DNA from: Actinomycetes bacterium
GTDB taxonomy: Bacteria; Actinomycetota; Acidimicrobiia; Spongiisociales; UBA5794
Direction: 5' to 3'
DNA: 36,611 nt
NCBI GenBank assembly: GCA_023336815.1
Contig: JAMBLJ010000070.1
Span: 1 to 36,611, forward strand
Numbering within the stretch: position 1 is the first letter of the stretch; every line of letters begins with the position of its first letter. Of the stretch, positions 16,119 to 25,193 are shown piece after piece. Both the position numbers and the translations under genes were made by a program. A model generated the notes under the pieces. The model had not been told where the DNA came from, did no database searches, and saw only the letters and a program-made list of their open reading frames with translations.

Positions 16119-17095
16119 TTTCGTGCCTTCATCTCAGCTTCGTATCTGGTGTATGCGTCAACGATCGCAGCAACGATTCGGTGTCTCACGACATCGTCGC
16201 CGGTGAGCTCGATGAAGCCGACACCATCCACACGCTGAAGCACACCGCGCACGACGTTGAGTCCTGACGGTCTCCCGTTGCCGAGGTCCATCTGCGTGAC
16301 GTCTCCCGTAATGACCATCTTCGAGTTGAACCCGAGCCTTGTGAGGAACATCTTCATCTGCTCCGGAGAGGTGTTCTGTGCTTCATCGAGCACTACAAAG
16401 GCATCATTGAGTGTTCTTCCACGCATGTAGGCAAGCGGTGCGATCTCGATTGTCCGCTGATCCATCAATCTTTCCGTCTCTTCAGGTCCGAGCATCTCGT
16501 AGAGCGCGTCATACAGAGGCCTGAGATACGGGTCCACCTTGGCCGCAAGATCTCCCGGTAAGAAGCCAAGACTCTCCCCTGCCTCAACGGCAGGTCGCGA
16601 CAGGATGATCCTGCGCACAGCACCGGACAGCAGCGCTTCGACGGCACAGGCCATTGCCAGGTACGTCTTGCCCGTACCTGCGGGTCCGATACCAAAGACG
16701 AGCGTGTTGTCTCTGATGGAGTCGACATATCGCTTCTGGCCGAGAGTTTTCGCTCTGACGACCTTCCCGCGACCCACAGCGATCGAATCCGTGAAGACAC
16801 CCGATGGCTTGGGCACGTCGGAGATCACCATGCTGATCACACGATCGACACGATCCGCATCTAAGGACTGACCCTCCTGGACGAGAACGAGCAGTTCCTC
16901 GAGGACCGTATGGACCATGGCGACTTCGCGTTCGTCGCCGGTGATGTCGATCTCGTTCCCACGAGCGATCAGACGCGCTCCACCGAACGCGTTTTCGACG
17001 CGTTTGATGTGCACGTCCCGATTGCCAAGTAGTTCCACCATGAGGTGGTTGGAGGGGACGCGCACCCGAGCATCAGTGTCCGACGGGTAGGTCAC
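16115..17095 (-). CDS. phoH: PhoH-family ATPase
   Basis: A 326-residue PhoH-like P-loop ATPase with Walker A G-P-A-G-T-G-K-T (137-144), Walker B V-V-L-D-E-A-Q-N and the following I-T-G-D-V-T-Q-M-D-L. An N-terminal domain (about 1-105) with KH-like character is present, as usual for the ybeY-linked PhoH class. The family is associated with RNA metabolism, although its exact reaction is unsettled. The GTG start has GAGGAG seven bases upstream (CTCCTC at 17103-17108 on the plus strand). A TATACT -10 candidate (17157-17162) without a good -35 lies upstream. It is the first gene of the phoH-pgpH-ybeY-corC-era overlapping unit. The PgpH-like gene is interposed between phoH and ybeY. Confidence 0.94.
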   Translation of the reverse strand: MTYPSDTDARVRVPSNHLMVELLGNRDVHIKRVENAFGGARLIARGNEIDITGDEREVAMVHTVLEELLVLVQEGQSLDADRVDRVISMVISDVPKPSGVFTDSIAVGRGKVVRAKTLGQKRYVDSIRDNTLVFGIGPAGTGKTYLAMACAVEALLSGAVRRIILSRPAVEAGESLGFLPGDLAAKVDPYLRPLYDALYEMLGPEETERLMDQRTIEIAPLAYMRGRTLNDAFVVLDEAQNTSPEQMKMFLTRLGFNSKMVITGDVTQMDLGNGRPSGLNVVRGVLQRVDGVGFIELTGDDVVRHRIVAAIVDAYTRYEAEMKARK

Positions 17096-17173
17096 AACCT
17101 AACTCCTCGTAGTACCTGGCTTCGTGCGTGGGAATAGCGCAACAAGAGTGTTCGCAAGTATATAGCTCGGATT

Positions 17174-17198
17174 CCCGTAGAGACGGGGTTCGTCCCGT
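17174..17198 (-). terminator. Alternative hairpins at the end of the BldD-like gene
   Basis: CCCGT (17174-17178), ACGGG (17183-17187) and CCCGT (17194-17198) let the middle arm pair with either neighbour, giving two mutually exclusive 5-bp stems. The structure lies at the stop codon of the BldD-like gene and upstream of phoH. It may be a weak terminator or attenuator between them. The stems are short and no T-run is present. Confidence 0.3.
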
Positions 17199-17659
17199 TA
17201 TGGGGTCGGTTCGCCGCGCTGGAGTTTGACCACGAGATCGGCATCGGATACATCGAGGATCATGGCGAGCATGGCAAGATCGCTTGAGCGGATCGTGAGC
17301 ACCTGACCGTTGAAGTCTTGCCGCTGGACCTGGATGCGCTGAAGAAACCGGTCGACGACCCTACCCGTCTCGTGATCGAGCGCCTCGATACGATTGAGAT
17401 CGACAGCGACACCCCCGGTAACGGCCTGTGCGATCTCGTAGGTGTCCTCCTCGGGGAGGAGTTGGTTCATCGGGACGTCGTAGCAGATAGCAAGCCGCTG
17501 GAGGCGTGGCAGGGAGAGTGATCGCTCCCCCCGTTCGTAGGCTCCCAGTACGGCGGCTTTGAACTCGCCTTGCGTTGACTGATGGACGTCCTGGAGCGAC
17601 ATTCCGCGCTGACGGCGGATGGCTCGGAGCCGTTCGCCCACCTTTTCGTTGTAATCCAC
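17198..17659 (-). CDS. bldD: BldD-like XRE-family regulator with c-di-GMP-binding signature
   Basis: A 153-residue protein with the two-domain layout of Streptomyces BldD. The N-terminal XRE helix-turn-helix (about 7-68) contains L-R-A-I-R-R-Q-R-G-M-S-L-Q-D-V and A-Y-E-R-G-E-R-S-L. The C-terminal domain (about 84-147) carries R113-Q-D115, then eight residues, then R124-S-S-D127. This is the RxD-x8-RxxD signature through which BldD binds tetrameric c-di-GMP. BldD represses sporulation genes in Streptomyces when bound to c-di-GMP; what this homologue controls here is unknown. The GTG start has GGGAGA upstream. The gene is placed between rsmE and phoH and may be transcribed on its own. It probably represents a vertically inherited actinobacterial regulator. 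Confidence 0.88.
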   Translation of the reverse strand: MDYNEKVGERLRAIRRQRGMSLQDVHQSTQGEFKAAVLGAYERGERSLSLPRLQRLAICYDVPMNQLLPEEDTYEIAQAVTGGVAVDLNRIEALDHETGRVVDRFLQRIQVQRQDFNGQVLTIRSSDLAMLAMILDVSDADLVVKLQRGEPTP

Positions 17660-17734
17660 GACATCTCCCTATACCACTGAGCGCGCAAGCCCGAACACGC
17701 TCTGTCATCTTATGCTAGTCCCACGGATCGCACC

Positions 17735-18394
17735 TTACCAGCCCGACCGCCGCGCACCCAGGACCCCCGCAGCGACGATGGCAGCGGTGTCTGTTCGCAG
17801 GACAGATCCCCCGAGGCGAACCCTCTGCAACCGATCCGGGACCTCACCAGGAGCGAACCCACCCTCCGGACCGATCGCGATGCGGACATCGCCATCGAGA
17901 TCGAGATCGAGAATGGGAAGTCCTTCCGTATCTGCGACAAGCGTCTGACCAAGATCGGCCAATGTGACAGGTCCACCGGTTTCCAGGAGCCACGCTCCGC
18001 GGCACTGCTCAAGAGCCCCTACCGACCAGGATCGCACCTTGTAGGGCGTCGGAATCCTGTGACTCCCCCATTCTGTATCGAGCCATGTCAGTCGCCTCAC
18101 GTCGAGTTCCTGGCATTTCTCAACGATCGATCTTTGGCGATCTTTGGATCGTGGGGGCGCAACCGCGATATCAACAGCGAAGCCGGGGCGAGCAGCGACG
18201 CGCTCTTCGCCTCGTTCAACGCGACCCTCGACCCATAATCCTCTCCCGATGTGGCCTACGCCGTCGGTGTATGTGAGACGACCGCCATCGGGATACCGGA
18301 GAACCTTTTCAAGATGCCGCTGCGCGGCAGTAGGAATGGGCAGTCGGTCTTCCTGCCATGGACGATCCAGGTACAGGTGGGGCTCATGCTTCAT
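17735..18394 (-). CDS. rsmE: 16S rRNA m3U1498 methyltransferase RsmE
   Basis: A 219-residue SPOUT-family methyltransferase. The N-terminal PUA-like domain (about 1-70, with H-L-E-K-V-L-R) is followed by the knotted SAM-binding domain with A-I-G-P-E-G-G-F (about 172-179) and [11 protein letters not shown] (about 194-204). The P-P-R-S-K-D-R segment for substrate binding is retained. RsmE methylates U1498 of 16S rRNA in the 30S subunit. Its start overlaps the dnaJ stop by four bases, an arrangement shared by many actinobacteria and Firmicutes. Confidence 0.95.
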   Translation of the reverse strand: MKHEPHLYLDRPWQEDRLPIPTAAQRHLEKVLRYPDGGRLTYTDGVGHIGRGLWVEGRVERGEERVAARPGFAVDIAVAPPRSKDRQRSIVEKCQELDVRRLTWLDTEWGSHRIPTPYKVRSWSVGALEQCRGAWLLETGGPVTLADLGQTLVADTEGLPILDLDLDGDVRIAIGPEGGFAPGEVPDRLQRVRLGGSVLRTDTAAIVAAGVLGARRSGW

Positions 18395-19476
18395 CGACGG
18401 AAAAGGCCACGCTTCTTTGCAGCAGGTTGCTCGCCCCGAAGCGATGCGTACTCGCGGAGCGCCTCTTCAGCCTCGTCGTCGAGATCGGTCGGGACCGCGA
18501 TCTCTACATGCACGAGAAGATCGCCGCGTCCGCGTCTCTGAAGTCGGGGAACACCTTTCTTGGCAAGGCGATACACGGTCTCCGGCTGAGTTCCTGGCGG
18601 GATGTCGAGCATCTCGGAGTCACCGTTAAGCAGGGGGACGTCGACCTCGGTCCCGAATGTTGCCTCGGTGAAGCCCACACTCACGCGGTGATGCAGATCA
18701 TCGCCAACTCGTTGGAACCTGTCATCGTGACGAACATTGATCTCGACGAACACATCGCCGCCGGGTGCCGAGCGCTGCCCCGCCCCGCCTTTCCCGCTCA
18801 ATCGCAGTCTCGTGCCCGTGTCGACGCCTGGTGGAACCTCAACGGTGAGCGACCGCGTGCCCTGCGTTCTGCCCTCTCCCGAACACTCTTCGCACGGATG
18901 ATCTATCTGTTTGCCAGTACCCGAGCAATCGGGACACTCCGCTACGGACATCATCGTCCCGAGCAGTGTCTGGCGAGCCACCTGCACACGCCCCTGGCCA
19001 CCGCAGGTCGAGCATGTGACAGGGTCGTGGCCTTCCGCTGCGCCGCTCCCTTCGCATGTTGCACAGGTCACAGGGCTTGCGAATTCGACCTCGCGCTCGA
19101 TACCAAATGCAGCTTCTGCAAGATCGAGATCGATACGTATCGCCACATCCTGGCCACGTTGTGAGCCTCGTCTCGCGCCACCGAAGCCCCCACCGAAGCC
19201 TCCACCGAAGAACTGCTGGAGAATGTCCTCGAGCCCGCCGAATTGGCTGAACAGGTCCTGACCACCGAAGGTCTCTCCACGGTCATATCTGGCACGTTTC
19301 TGATCATCTGACAGGACTTCGTAGGCTTCCGCAACGGCGCGGAACCGCTCCTCGGCAGTCGCGTCACCGGGGTTCGCATCGGGATGCGACTCCCGTGCGA
19401 GGCGGCGGAACGCCTTCTTGATCTCGTCCTGCGACGCGTCGCGCGCGACTCCGAGAATCTCGTAGTAGTCCTTCAC
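18391..19476 (-). CDS. dnaJ: Chaperone DnaJ
   Basis: A 361-residue type I Hsp40. The J-domain (1-70, H31-P-D33) is followed by a Gly/Phe-rich stretch (about 85-115, [10 protein letters not shown]). Four C-x2-C-x-G-x-G zinc motifs ([32 protein letters not shown]) precede the C-terminal client-binding domains. DnaJ delivers unfolded proteins to DnaK and stimulates its ATPase. dnaK and grpE are not in the window, so this is the hrcA-dnaJ copy typical of actinobacteria (DnaJ2-like). It overlaps hrcA and rsmE by four bases each. Confidence 0.97.
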   Translation of the reverse strand: MKDYYEILGVARDASQDEIKKAFRRLARESHPDANPGDATAEERFRAVAEAYEVLSDDQKRARYDRGETFGGQDLFSQFGGLEDILQQFFGGGFGGGFGGARRGSQRGQDVAIRIDLDLAEAAFGIEREVEFASPVTCATCEGSGAAEGHDPVTCSTCGGQGRVQVARQTLLGTMMSVAECPDCSGTGKQIDHPCEECSGEGRTQGTRSLTVEVPPGVDTGTRLRLSGKGGAGQRSAPGGDVFVEINVRHDDRFQRVGDDLHHRVSVGFTEATFGTEVDVPLLNGDSEMLDIPPGTQPETVYRLAKKGVPRLQRRGRGDLLVHVEIAVPTDLDDEAEEALREYASLRGEQPAAKKRGLFRR

Positions 19477-20471
19477 TTCTCAACTCCGAATGTGTCTTCA
19501 AGGCCCTCTGAGACCTGCTCGACGACCTTGATCGTCCTTTGGTAATTCATACGCATGGGACCGATGACACCGACACGGCCGGTAGCACCAGATGGTGTCT
19601 CATACGCCGCGGTGATGACCGCGATATCGGAATCATCCCCGATGTCGGCACCGAACCTCACATTGGTTCCCTGTACCTCATCTGACATCAGATCGATAAG
19701 GGAGGCTTCTTCGTCCAGCATCTTGAGCAGGTGACGAACCATCGAGAGATCATTCCAGAGGTCAGCCATCTGACTCGTTCCACCCACGAACACCTCACGA
19801 TCGCTCGAGTGGGCGGCCTGGAGTTGGTCGCTCACCGGCGAGATGATCCGTTTGACGACCGCTGGAAGATCTGTCTTCTTGAGTTGACTGCCTTCGGGTG
19901 AATCAAGGGGTTGACCCTGGAATGCTGCGTTCAACAGACGTTCAGCTGAGTCGATCGTTTCGTTGTCTGCCTCAACGACAACGTCGACGTACTCCTGATG
20001 AACTCGTCCGTTCTCTGCGATCGCAACAACAAGAAGCGTGGTGCCGCCGAGAGGTACCAGGCGGATATCACGGATGATGTCGACAGAGGAACCCGGGCCG
20101 ACGACAACAGCCGGATAAGCGGTCAGTTCACTCACGAGCGTTGATGTGTCACGAAGCATCTCCGAGATCTGGACATGGACCGCCCGGAAGAAGTCGTCGA
20201 TCTGGTGGCGGGTAGCGGAACGGAGGCGAGCCGGCGAGAGATTATCTACGTAGAAACGATATCCCTGATGCGTCGGCACCCGACCTGAGGATGTGTGTGG
20301 TTGCTCAACGAAACCATACGATTCAAGACGCGCAAGATCGCTCCGTACGGTGGCTGAGGAAACATCGATACCGCTCCTACCGAGCACAGTCTGCGAGCTG
20401 ACGGGTTCCCCCGTCCTGATGTATTCCTCGACCACTGCCTTGAGCACCTTGGATCTGCGATCGTCGAGCAT
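19473..20471 (-). CDS. hrcA: Heat-inducible transcription repressor HrcA
   Basis: A 332-residue HrcA with an N-terminal winged helix (about 1-75; [46 protein letters not shown]), a GAF-like middle and the inserted dimerising domain. HrcA binds the CIRCE operator (TTAGCACTC-N9-GAGTGCTAA) and represses chaperone genes. I found no CIRCE copy in this window, so its targets (probably groESL or dnaK) lie elsewhere. It is upstream of and coupled to dnaJ, and nine bases separate it from hemW. Confidence 0.95.
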   Translation of the reverse strand: MLDDRRSKVLKAVVEEYIRTGEPVSSQTVLGRSGIDVSSATVRSDLARLESYGFVEQPHTSSGRVPTHQGYRFYVDNLSPARLRSATRHQIDDFFRAVHVQISEMLRDTSTLVSELTAYPAVVVGPGSSVDIIRDIRLVPLGGTTLLVVAIAENGRVHQEYVDVVVEADNETIDSAERLLNAAFQGQPLDSPEGSQLKKTDLPAVVKRIISPVSDQLQAAHSSDREVFVGGTSQMADLWNDLSMVRHLLKMLDEEASLIDLMSDEVQGTNVRFGADIGDDSDIAVITAAYETPSGATGRVGVIGPMRMNYQRTIKVVEQVSEGLEDTFGVEK

Positions 20472-20480
20472 CCCTGGAAG

Positions 20481-21719
20481 TTAGCAATCACCAACGGAGA
20501 CTGATAACGCCTCGCGCGCAACAGCGTCCGTGAGCATGGGATGCGTGACCACGAGTCGGTCGGATTCGATGTCGACGATGCCCGCGTCGATCAATCGTTT
20601 GCCCCGCTCCGACGAAGCGAAAGCAGTTGCAAAAGGGGTCAGTGCTACGCCAGCAGCTAGCCGCACACCGAGCATGAACCGGTCGCGTTCTTGATCAGAC
20701 ACGCTCAAGGTCTCCGATCCGATCCTTGGCCGGATTCCTCCTTCGATGTCCTCGAGGTACCGGTCAAGTCGCTGGTGATTCCTGGACCGTTCGCCGCGAC
20801 GATGATCGTGGGCACCTAGACCGAACCCGAGATACTCCCCGTGAGACCACGTCGAAAGGTTGTACACGCATACATGCCCCGGGCGGGCATGATTTGATAC
20901 CTCGTAACGGGCGAACCCTGCGTTGCCTGCAAGATCACAGAACATCTCATATCGGTCCGCTTGATCGTCAGGATCGGGTGCAGGGGCGCCAGCAAGGACG
21001 TCACGTGAGAGCGTTGTCCCGCGCTCGACGGTCAGTGCGTACGTTGAGATGTGGTCGACAGGCAAGGCGATCGCTTGTTCGACCGTTGCCCTCCAGGAAC
21101 GAGCGGATTCTGAGGGATGACCGTAGATGAGGTCGATGCCCACCGACTCGAAACCAGCCGATCGCGCTTCAACGGCAACATCCTGGGCAACACCGACACC
21201 GTGCTCGCGACCGAGAACACCGAGCACCTGTCCGTCAAAGCTCTGTGCTCCGATAGACAATCTCGTGAACCCTCGACCAACGAGCCCTTCGATGGCTCTC
21301 TGATCCATGTCCTCGGGGTTGACCTCAATGCTGATCTCGACGCCTGTCGTCAGCGTGAAGCGGCCTTTGAGGGCGTTGAGGATCTGCTCCAGCTGGTCGG
21401 ATGTGAGCAGAGAAGGCGTCCCTCCTCCGAAGTTGACGGAGTCGAGCGAACCGAACGGATCCTCCATGGCGATCTCGCTGATGACCGCATCAACGTACCT
21501 CTGTCGGTCAACCTCGTTGGCTTGCGATTCGTCGACGATCGCAAAATCGCAGTATGGACACCTATGGCTGCAAAAGGGGATGTGGATGTAGGCAGACTTC
21601 CATGATCCTGCCGCGTCAGCGAGACCACGATCATCCGCACGGAACTCGGAACGACGAGGCAGGTCGACCCGACCGTTGCCAGGCGTCGACGATCGTGCGG
21701 CATCTGGTGATTCAGTCAT
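20481..21719 (-). CDS. hemW: Radical SAM haem chaperone HemW (CPO-like)
   Basis: A 412-residue radical SAM protein of the HemN/HemW family. The N-terminal cluster motif C50-S-H-R-C54-P-Y-C57-D-F, and G-G-G-T-P-S-L, E-V-N-P-E-D and G-I-D-L-I-Y-G-H-P motifs are present, with the HemN C-terminal domain at the end. HemW binds haem and passes it to acceptor proteins, and lacks the extra HemN-specific N-terminal features. The ATG at 21719 is chosen: it overlaps the lepA stop by 8 bp. An upstream ATG at 21740 lies deep inside lepA. The lepA-hemW order is widely conserved. Residues 1-40 before the core are poorly conserved. Confidence 0.93.
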   Translation of the reverse strand: MTESPDAARSSTPGNGRVDLPRRSEFRADDRGLADAAGSWKSAYIHIPFCSHRCPYCDFAIVDESQANEVDRQRYVDAVISEIAMEDPFGSLDSVNFGGGTPSLLTSDQLEQILNALKGRFTLTTGVEISIEVNPEDMDQRAIEGLVGRGFTRLSIGAQSFDGQVLGVLGREHGVGVAQDVAVEARSAGFESVGIDLIYGHPSESARSWRATVEQAIALPVDHISTYALTVERGTTLSRDVLAGAPAPDPDDQADRYEMFCDLAGNAGFARYEVSNHARPGHVCVYNLSTWSHGEYLGFGLGAHDHRRGERSRNHQRLDRYLEDIEGGIRPRIGSETLSVSDQERDRFMLGVRLAAGVALTPFATAFASSERGKRLIDAGIVDIESDRLVVTHPMLTDAVAREALSVSVGDC

Positions 21720-23514
21720 CACCGATCTTGAGCGCGGCAACGAACGCTTCCTGAGGCACTTCGACGCTACCGACCATCTTCATGCGCTTCTTGCCCTCTT
21801 TCTGGCGTTCGAGCAACTTACGTTTCCGCGTGATATCGCCGCCGTAGCATTTCGCCGTCACGTCCTTACGTTTCGCCTTGACCGTCTCCCGCGAGATGAT
21901 GCGTGATCCGATAGCTGCCTGGATCGGGACATCGAACAGCTGACGCGGGATGAGCTCACGCAACTTCTTGACCATGAGTTTGCCGTAGGTGTTCGCTCGG
22001 TCGCGATGGACGATCGTCGAGAACGCGTCGACCGTTTGGGAATTCAGCAAGATATCCACCCGCACGAGGTCGGATTCGCGGTAACTATCCGGTTCGTAGT
22101 CCATCGACGCGTACCCTCTCGTCCGCGACTTCAGCAGATCGAAAAAATCGAAAACGATCTCAGACAGTGGCATGAGATAGTGCAGTTCGACACGTTCGGT
22201 CGAGAGATAATTCATCTCACCCATTTCGCCGCGTTTGGATTGAACGAGCTCCATCACGGTCCCGATGTACTCGGCTGGGGTGATGATCATGACCTTCACG
22301 TAGGGCTCTTCGATCGACTGCCGGATAGCGGCATCAGGCAAGTCCTGGGGACTCTGAACAACACTCGATGTGCCATCGGCGAGGTTCGCAACGTACTCCA
22401 CGGAGGGTGCGGTCGCTACGAGATCCAGGTCGTATTCGCGCTCGAGTCGCTCCCTCACGATCTCCATGTGAAGCAACCCCAGGAACCCTACGCGGAATCC
22501 GAATCCGAGTGCCCGACTTGTTTCGGGTGTATAGACGAGAGACGAATCGTTCAGTCGCAGCTTGTCAAGCGCCTCTCTCAGACGCTCGAAGTCATCGCCG
22601 TCCGTCGGAAACAGTCCTGAGAACACCATCGGTTTCGGCTCGGCGTAACCAGCAAGCGCATCAACGGCTGGGTTCTCGGCATGGGTGACGGTGTCACCTA
22701 CGCGGATGAGGTCGATGTCCTTCACGCCGGTGATGACGTATCCAGCCTCACCGGCGCCGAGACGCCCTGTTGGTTCGATCGCCGGACGACGAACGCCTAC
22801 CTCGGCGACAACGAGGTCTTCCCCGCTCGCCATAAGGCGAATGACATCGCCTTCTCGCATGACACCATCAACCACGCGGACCAGTGCCACCACCCCTCGA
22901 TAGGTGTCGTAGTACGAGTCGAACACCAGGGCCCTGAGCGGCGAATCGACTTTGCCCTGCGGCTCAGGGAGTTTCTCAATAACGACCTCAAGAAGTTCCT
23001 CAATGCCGGTCCCGGCCTTCGCCGATACGCGAACAACGTCGTCAACGGAACCGCCCAGTATCCCGACGAGTTCCTCGGCGACTGCGTCGGGATCGGCCGC
23101 AGGAAGATCGATTTTGTTGACCACAGGGATCACCTCGAGACCACTCTCGATCGCCATGTATGCGTTGGCCAATGTTTGTGCTTCCACGCCTTGAGATGCG
23201 TCGACGAGAAGCAGCGCCCCTTCACACGCTTCAAGACTACGCGATACCTCGTAGGAGAAGTCGACGTGCCCTGGCGTGTCGATGATGTTGAGCTGGTACT
23301 CGAACCCATCTTGAGCCTCGTAGTCGATCCGGACCGCGTTCGCCTTGATCGTGATCCCTCGCTCACGCTCAAGATCCATCTCGTCGAGCAACTGGGCGCG
23401 CATGTCGCGCTCGGAGATCGCCCCGGTGCGCTCCAACAGTCGGTCGGCGAGCGTGGATTTGCCGTGATCGATGTGGGCGATGATGCTGAAATTGCGGATG
23501 CGCGACTGATCCAT
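21712..23514 (-). CDS. lepA: Elongation factor 4 (LepA)
   Basis: A 600-residue translational GTPase. G1 A-H-I-D-H-G-K-S-T (13-21) is followed by the G2 region ([11 protein letters not shown]), G3 D-T-P-G-H, and G4 N-K-I-D. Domains II, III, V and the characteristic LepA C-terminal domain end with [18 protein letters not shown]4 acts on the ribosome in initiation and under stress, with reported back-translocation. Length is standard. GGAG is six bases upstream of the ATG. It is divergent from rpsT, with about 113 bp between, and is coupled to hemW downstream. Confidence 0.97.
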   Translation of the reverse strand: MDQSRIRNFSIIAHIDHGKSTLADRLLERTGAISERDMRAQLLDEMDLERERGITIKANAVRIDYEAQDGFEYQLNIIDTPGHVDFSYEVSRSLEACEGALLLVDASQGVEAQTLANAYMAIESGLEVIPVVNKIDLPAADPDAVAEELVGILGGSVDDVVRVSAKAGTGIEELLEVVIEKLPEPQGKVDSPLRALVFDSYYDTYRGVVALVRVVDGVMREGDVIRLMASGEDLVVAEVGVRRPAIEPTGRLGAGEAGYVITGVKDIDLIRVGDTVTHAENPAVDALAGYAEPKPMVFSGLFPTDGDDFERLREALDKLRLNDSSLVYTPETSRALGFGFRVGFLGLLHMEIVRERLEREYDLDLVATAPSVEYVANLADGTSSVVQSPQDLPDAAIRQSIEEPYVKVMIITPAEYIGTVMELVQSKRGEMGEMNYLSTERVELHYLMPLSEIVFDFFDLLKSRTRGYASMDYEPDSYRESDLVRVDILLNSQTVDAFSTIVHRDRANTYGKLMVKKLRELIPRQLFDVPIQAAIGSRIISRETVKAKRKDVTAKCYGGDITRKRKLLERQKEGKKRMKMVGSVEVPQEAFVAALKIGDD

Positions 23515-23627
23515 GGACGTCTCCGGTGAGAACCACCGTCTCGGGGAAGGAATCTCAGTGTACCGTTACGGCGTTCTGCTGCTATCCTTGCATCGATTCC
23601 CACCACCTCGTGAGGTTCTTTTTCGTT

Positions 23628-23894
23628 ATGGCCAATATCAAATCACAGATCAAGCGCAACCGGCAGAACGAACGTCGGAATGAGCGGAACAAAGCAACAC
23701 GTTCCGAAATGAAGACGCGCGCCAAGCTGGCTCTCGCCGCCGCCGAGGCAGGCGACACGGAGAAGGCAGAAGAGCTTCTCAGACTCGCACAGAAGCGCTA
23801 CGACATGGCAGTCACCCGCGGCGTACTCCACAAGAAAACTGCGTCCAGGCGCAAAGCACGCCTTACCGCCCAGGTGCGCTCGCTTCTCGCCTAG
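23628..23894 (+). CDS. rpsT: 30S ribosomal protein S20
   Basis: An 88-residue, highly basic protein beginning M-A-N-I-K-S-Q-I-K-R-N-R-Q, the S20 signature. The helical three-helix bundle pattern continues with T-R-A-K-L-A-L-A-A-A and K-K-T-A-S-R-R-K-A-R-L. S20 binds 16S rRNA early in 30S assembly. A short GAGG motif lies about 12 bases before the ATG. rpsT lies between holA and lepA in most actinobacteria, as here, though an interposed greA/nitrobindin segment separates it from holA. Confidence 0.96.
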   Translation: MANIKSQIKRNRQNERRNERNKATRSEMKTRAKLALAAAEAGDTEKAEELLRLAQKRYDMAVTRGVLHKKTASRRKARLTAQVRSLLA

Positions 23895-23912
23895 AGGCCG
23901 GTCTCGAACATC

Positions 23913-24389
23913 ATGACAGACGACTCTGGCACCTGGCTCACTCCCGCAGCATTCAAGAAGCTGCAAGATGAACTCGATCACCTCACGACCGTCGGTCGTG
24001 AGGAAGTTGTCGCCCGTATCGCTGAGGCCAGGTCCCACGGAGATCTCAAAGAGAACTCGGAGTACGACACCGCCAAGAACGACCAGGGTCTCATGGAAGC
24101 CCGGATCCGACAACTGAAGCACACCATCGACAATGCACATGTCGCCGAAGTGGAAGACTCCGGATCTGTTGCAGTGGGGACGGTTGCAACCGTTGTCGAC
24201 GATGATGGCGATGAGATCGAGTTCTTCGTTGCGCCGGCCGAAAACAAGATCTCGGGAATGCTCCTCGCATCACCAGATTCTCCTCTTGGTGCCGCACTCC
24301 TCGGTACCCGCCCAGGAGATACAGTCACGTACGACGCCCCTGGAGGAACATTCACCTACCAGGTAAAGCACGTCAGGGTCTACGAGTAG
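23913..24389 (+). CDS. greA: Transcript cleavage factor GreA
   Basis: A 158-residue Gre factor. The N-terminal coiled coil (about 10-78) includes the conserved I-A-E-A-R-S-H-G-D-L-K-E-N-S-E-Y-D block, with the acidic tip residues that trigger RNA polymerase endonuclease activity. The C-terminal FKBP-like domain (about 84-158) includes S-P-L-G-A-A-L-L-G. GreA rescues backtracked RNA polymerase. It follows rpsT by 18 bp on the same strand and probably shares its promoter. It has no strong ribosome binding site. Downstream lies the inverted repeat region. Actinobacterial GreA (Rv1080c-like) fits. Confidence 0.94.
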   Translation: MTDDSGTWLTPAAFKKLQDELDHLTTVGREEVVARIAEARSHGDLKENSEYDTAKNDQGLMEARIRQLKHTIDNAHVAEVEDSGSVAVGTVATVVDDDGDEIEFFVAPAENKISGMLLASPDSPLGAALLGTRPGDTVTYDAPGGTFTYQVKHVRVYE

Positions 24390-24410
24390 CGATCGCAGCA
24401 AGCTGCGCGC

Positions 24411-24540
24411 CGTAGTACGTACGACGTATCACGTAGTACGACTCGGAGCGATCATCGTTTTGTGCACACACTCCGACGATCCCGCAACCGCTGCTACGTC
24501 GATCTGCTGACGCCTGTCGGATTACGTGATCCGTACTACG
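24411..24540. repeat. Imperfect long inverted repeat (hairpin-forming element)
   Basis: CGTAGTACG (24411-24419) pairs with CGTACTACG (24532-24540), and ATCACGTA (24428-24435) pairs with TACGTGAT (24523-24530). The left arm has eight extra bases between these blocks, the right arm one. CGTAGTACG occurs a second time at 24432-24440, giving alternative pairings. Inside, CGGAG/CTCCG (24444-24448 with 24471-24475) closes a small stem around the palindrome GTGCAC. The element fills the space between convergent greA and the nitrobindin-like gene. It may be a bidirectional terminator or a miniature mobile element remnant. Confidence 0.7.
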
Positions 24541-24542
24541 TT

Positions 24543-25022
24543 CTACTCCCTGTGTAGCAGGGCCTTCAGATGGAGCTGATGGGGTTGGCCAACCGCACCC
24601 ATCCACATCTCATAGGTAAGGGCGTCCCCTTCGACGTCGATGCGACGCTCAACGGAGACCACTTCTTTCGCCGTCGAAGTTCGGGCCACCGTTGTTGTCT
24701 CGAGGCGGAGGCTTTGGCCATCGAGCGCTCCCTCGTACACCTCGACGATTCCCGTAGGTTGCGCCATAGTCGCCTCTGCCCTGCCTGCCCCACCGACCCG
24801 GAAGAAGCCGGACTCCGTGTGAAGCGCCGTCCCTGCGTCAGGATGATCGCCTGCACGCCAGGTCATCTGCGTGTACTTGAGGAATGGCTTGCCTGGAGGT
24901 GCGACGAATGTGACCTCTTCGCTGTAGGCGAAGTCGTCAATGGTGGGGTAAATACCAATGCCGTCGCCCGACCACCTGCCGATGAGGTACGAAAGCGGTG
25001 CAATGTCTGGTTGGGTTGTCAT
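24543..25022 (-). CDS. Nitrobindin-like haem-binding beta-barrel protein
   Basis: A 159-residue protein matching the nitrobindin (formerly DUF1794, THAP4-like) family. The diagnostic G-R-W-S-G-D-G-I-G-I-Y-P-T-I (15-28) is present, and a 10-strand lipocalin-like barrel is expected. The C-terminal Q-P-H-Q-L-H-L-K-A-L-L segment holds the likely proximal haem His (H151, by analogy with the His of mycobacterial nitrobindin). Nitrobindins bind ferric haem and isomerise peroxynitrite to nitrate. The start ATG at 25022 fits the family N-terminus. The gene is convergent with greA. A CCCTG-TGTAG-CAGGG hairpin (24548-24562) overlaps its 3' end. Confidence 0.88.
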   Translation of the reverse strand: MTTQPDIAPLSYLIGRWSGDGIGIYPTIDDFAYSEEVTFVAPPGKPFLKYTQMTWRAGDHPDAGTALHTESGFFRVGGAGRAEATMAQPTGIVEVYEGALDGQSLRLETTTVARTSTAKEVVSVERRIDVEGDALTYEMWMGAVGQPHQLHLKALLHRE

Positions 25023-25073
25023 GAAATCAGAATACAGACGGCAGAACGTAGACGGCAGCCTGTGGACCCACGG

Positions 25074-25193
25074 TCATCCGACGATCCTCGACCGGTCCCC
25101 CAATGTGTACATTCCTGATTCGGCGGCCTGGCGATAGCCGATGCTTTTGTAGATGCGGGCTGGACGAGTCGCACCATCGGCTGAGCTACCGGC
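25074..25193 (-). pseudogene. C-terminal remnant of a GNAT-type acetyltransferase
   Basis: A 39-codon open stretch, limited by an in-frame stop just upstream at 25194-25196, encodes A-R-I-Y-K-S-I-G-Y-R followed by A-E-S-G-M-Y-T-L. This matches the final alpha4-beta6-beta7 region of GNAT N-acetyltransferases (x-R-x-Y-x-x-x-G-[FY]-R). There is no start codon and no acetyl-CoA-binding loop, and the upstream part is replaced by the 3' end of holA. It therefore looks like a relic left by deletion of a gene that once lay downstream of holA. Confidence 0.6.

Noticed and set aside
17672-17684. A BldD-box-like palindrome upstream of the BldD-like gene
   Set aside because: Only 6 of the 9 fixed positions of the Streptomyces consensus match, and half the dyad is lost, so it is not a supported operator.
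19473-20500. A CIRCE operator (TTAGCACTC-N9-GAGTGCTAA) near hrcA
   Set aside because: No matching inverted repeat was found near hrcA or elsewhere in the window.
22681-23529. A 282-codon open frame antisense to lepA
   Set aside because: lepA is full length with intact GTPase motifs. The antisense product has no recognisable features.
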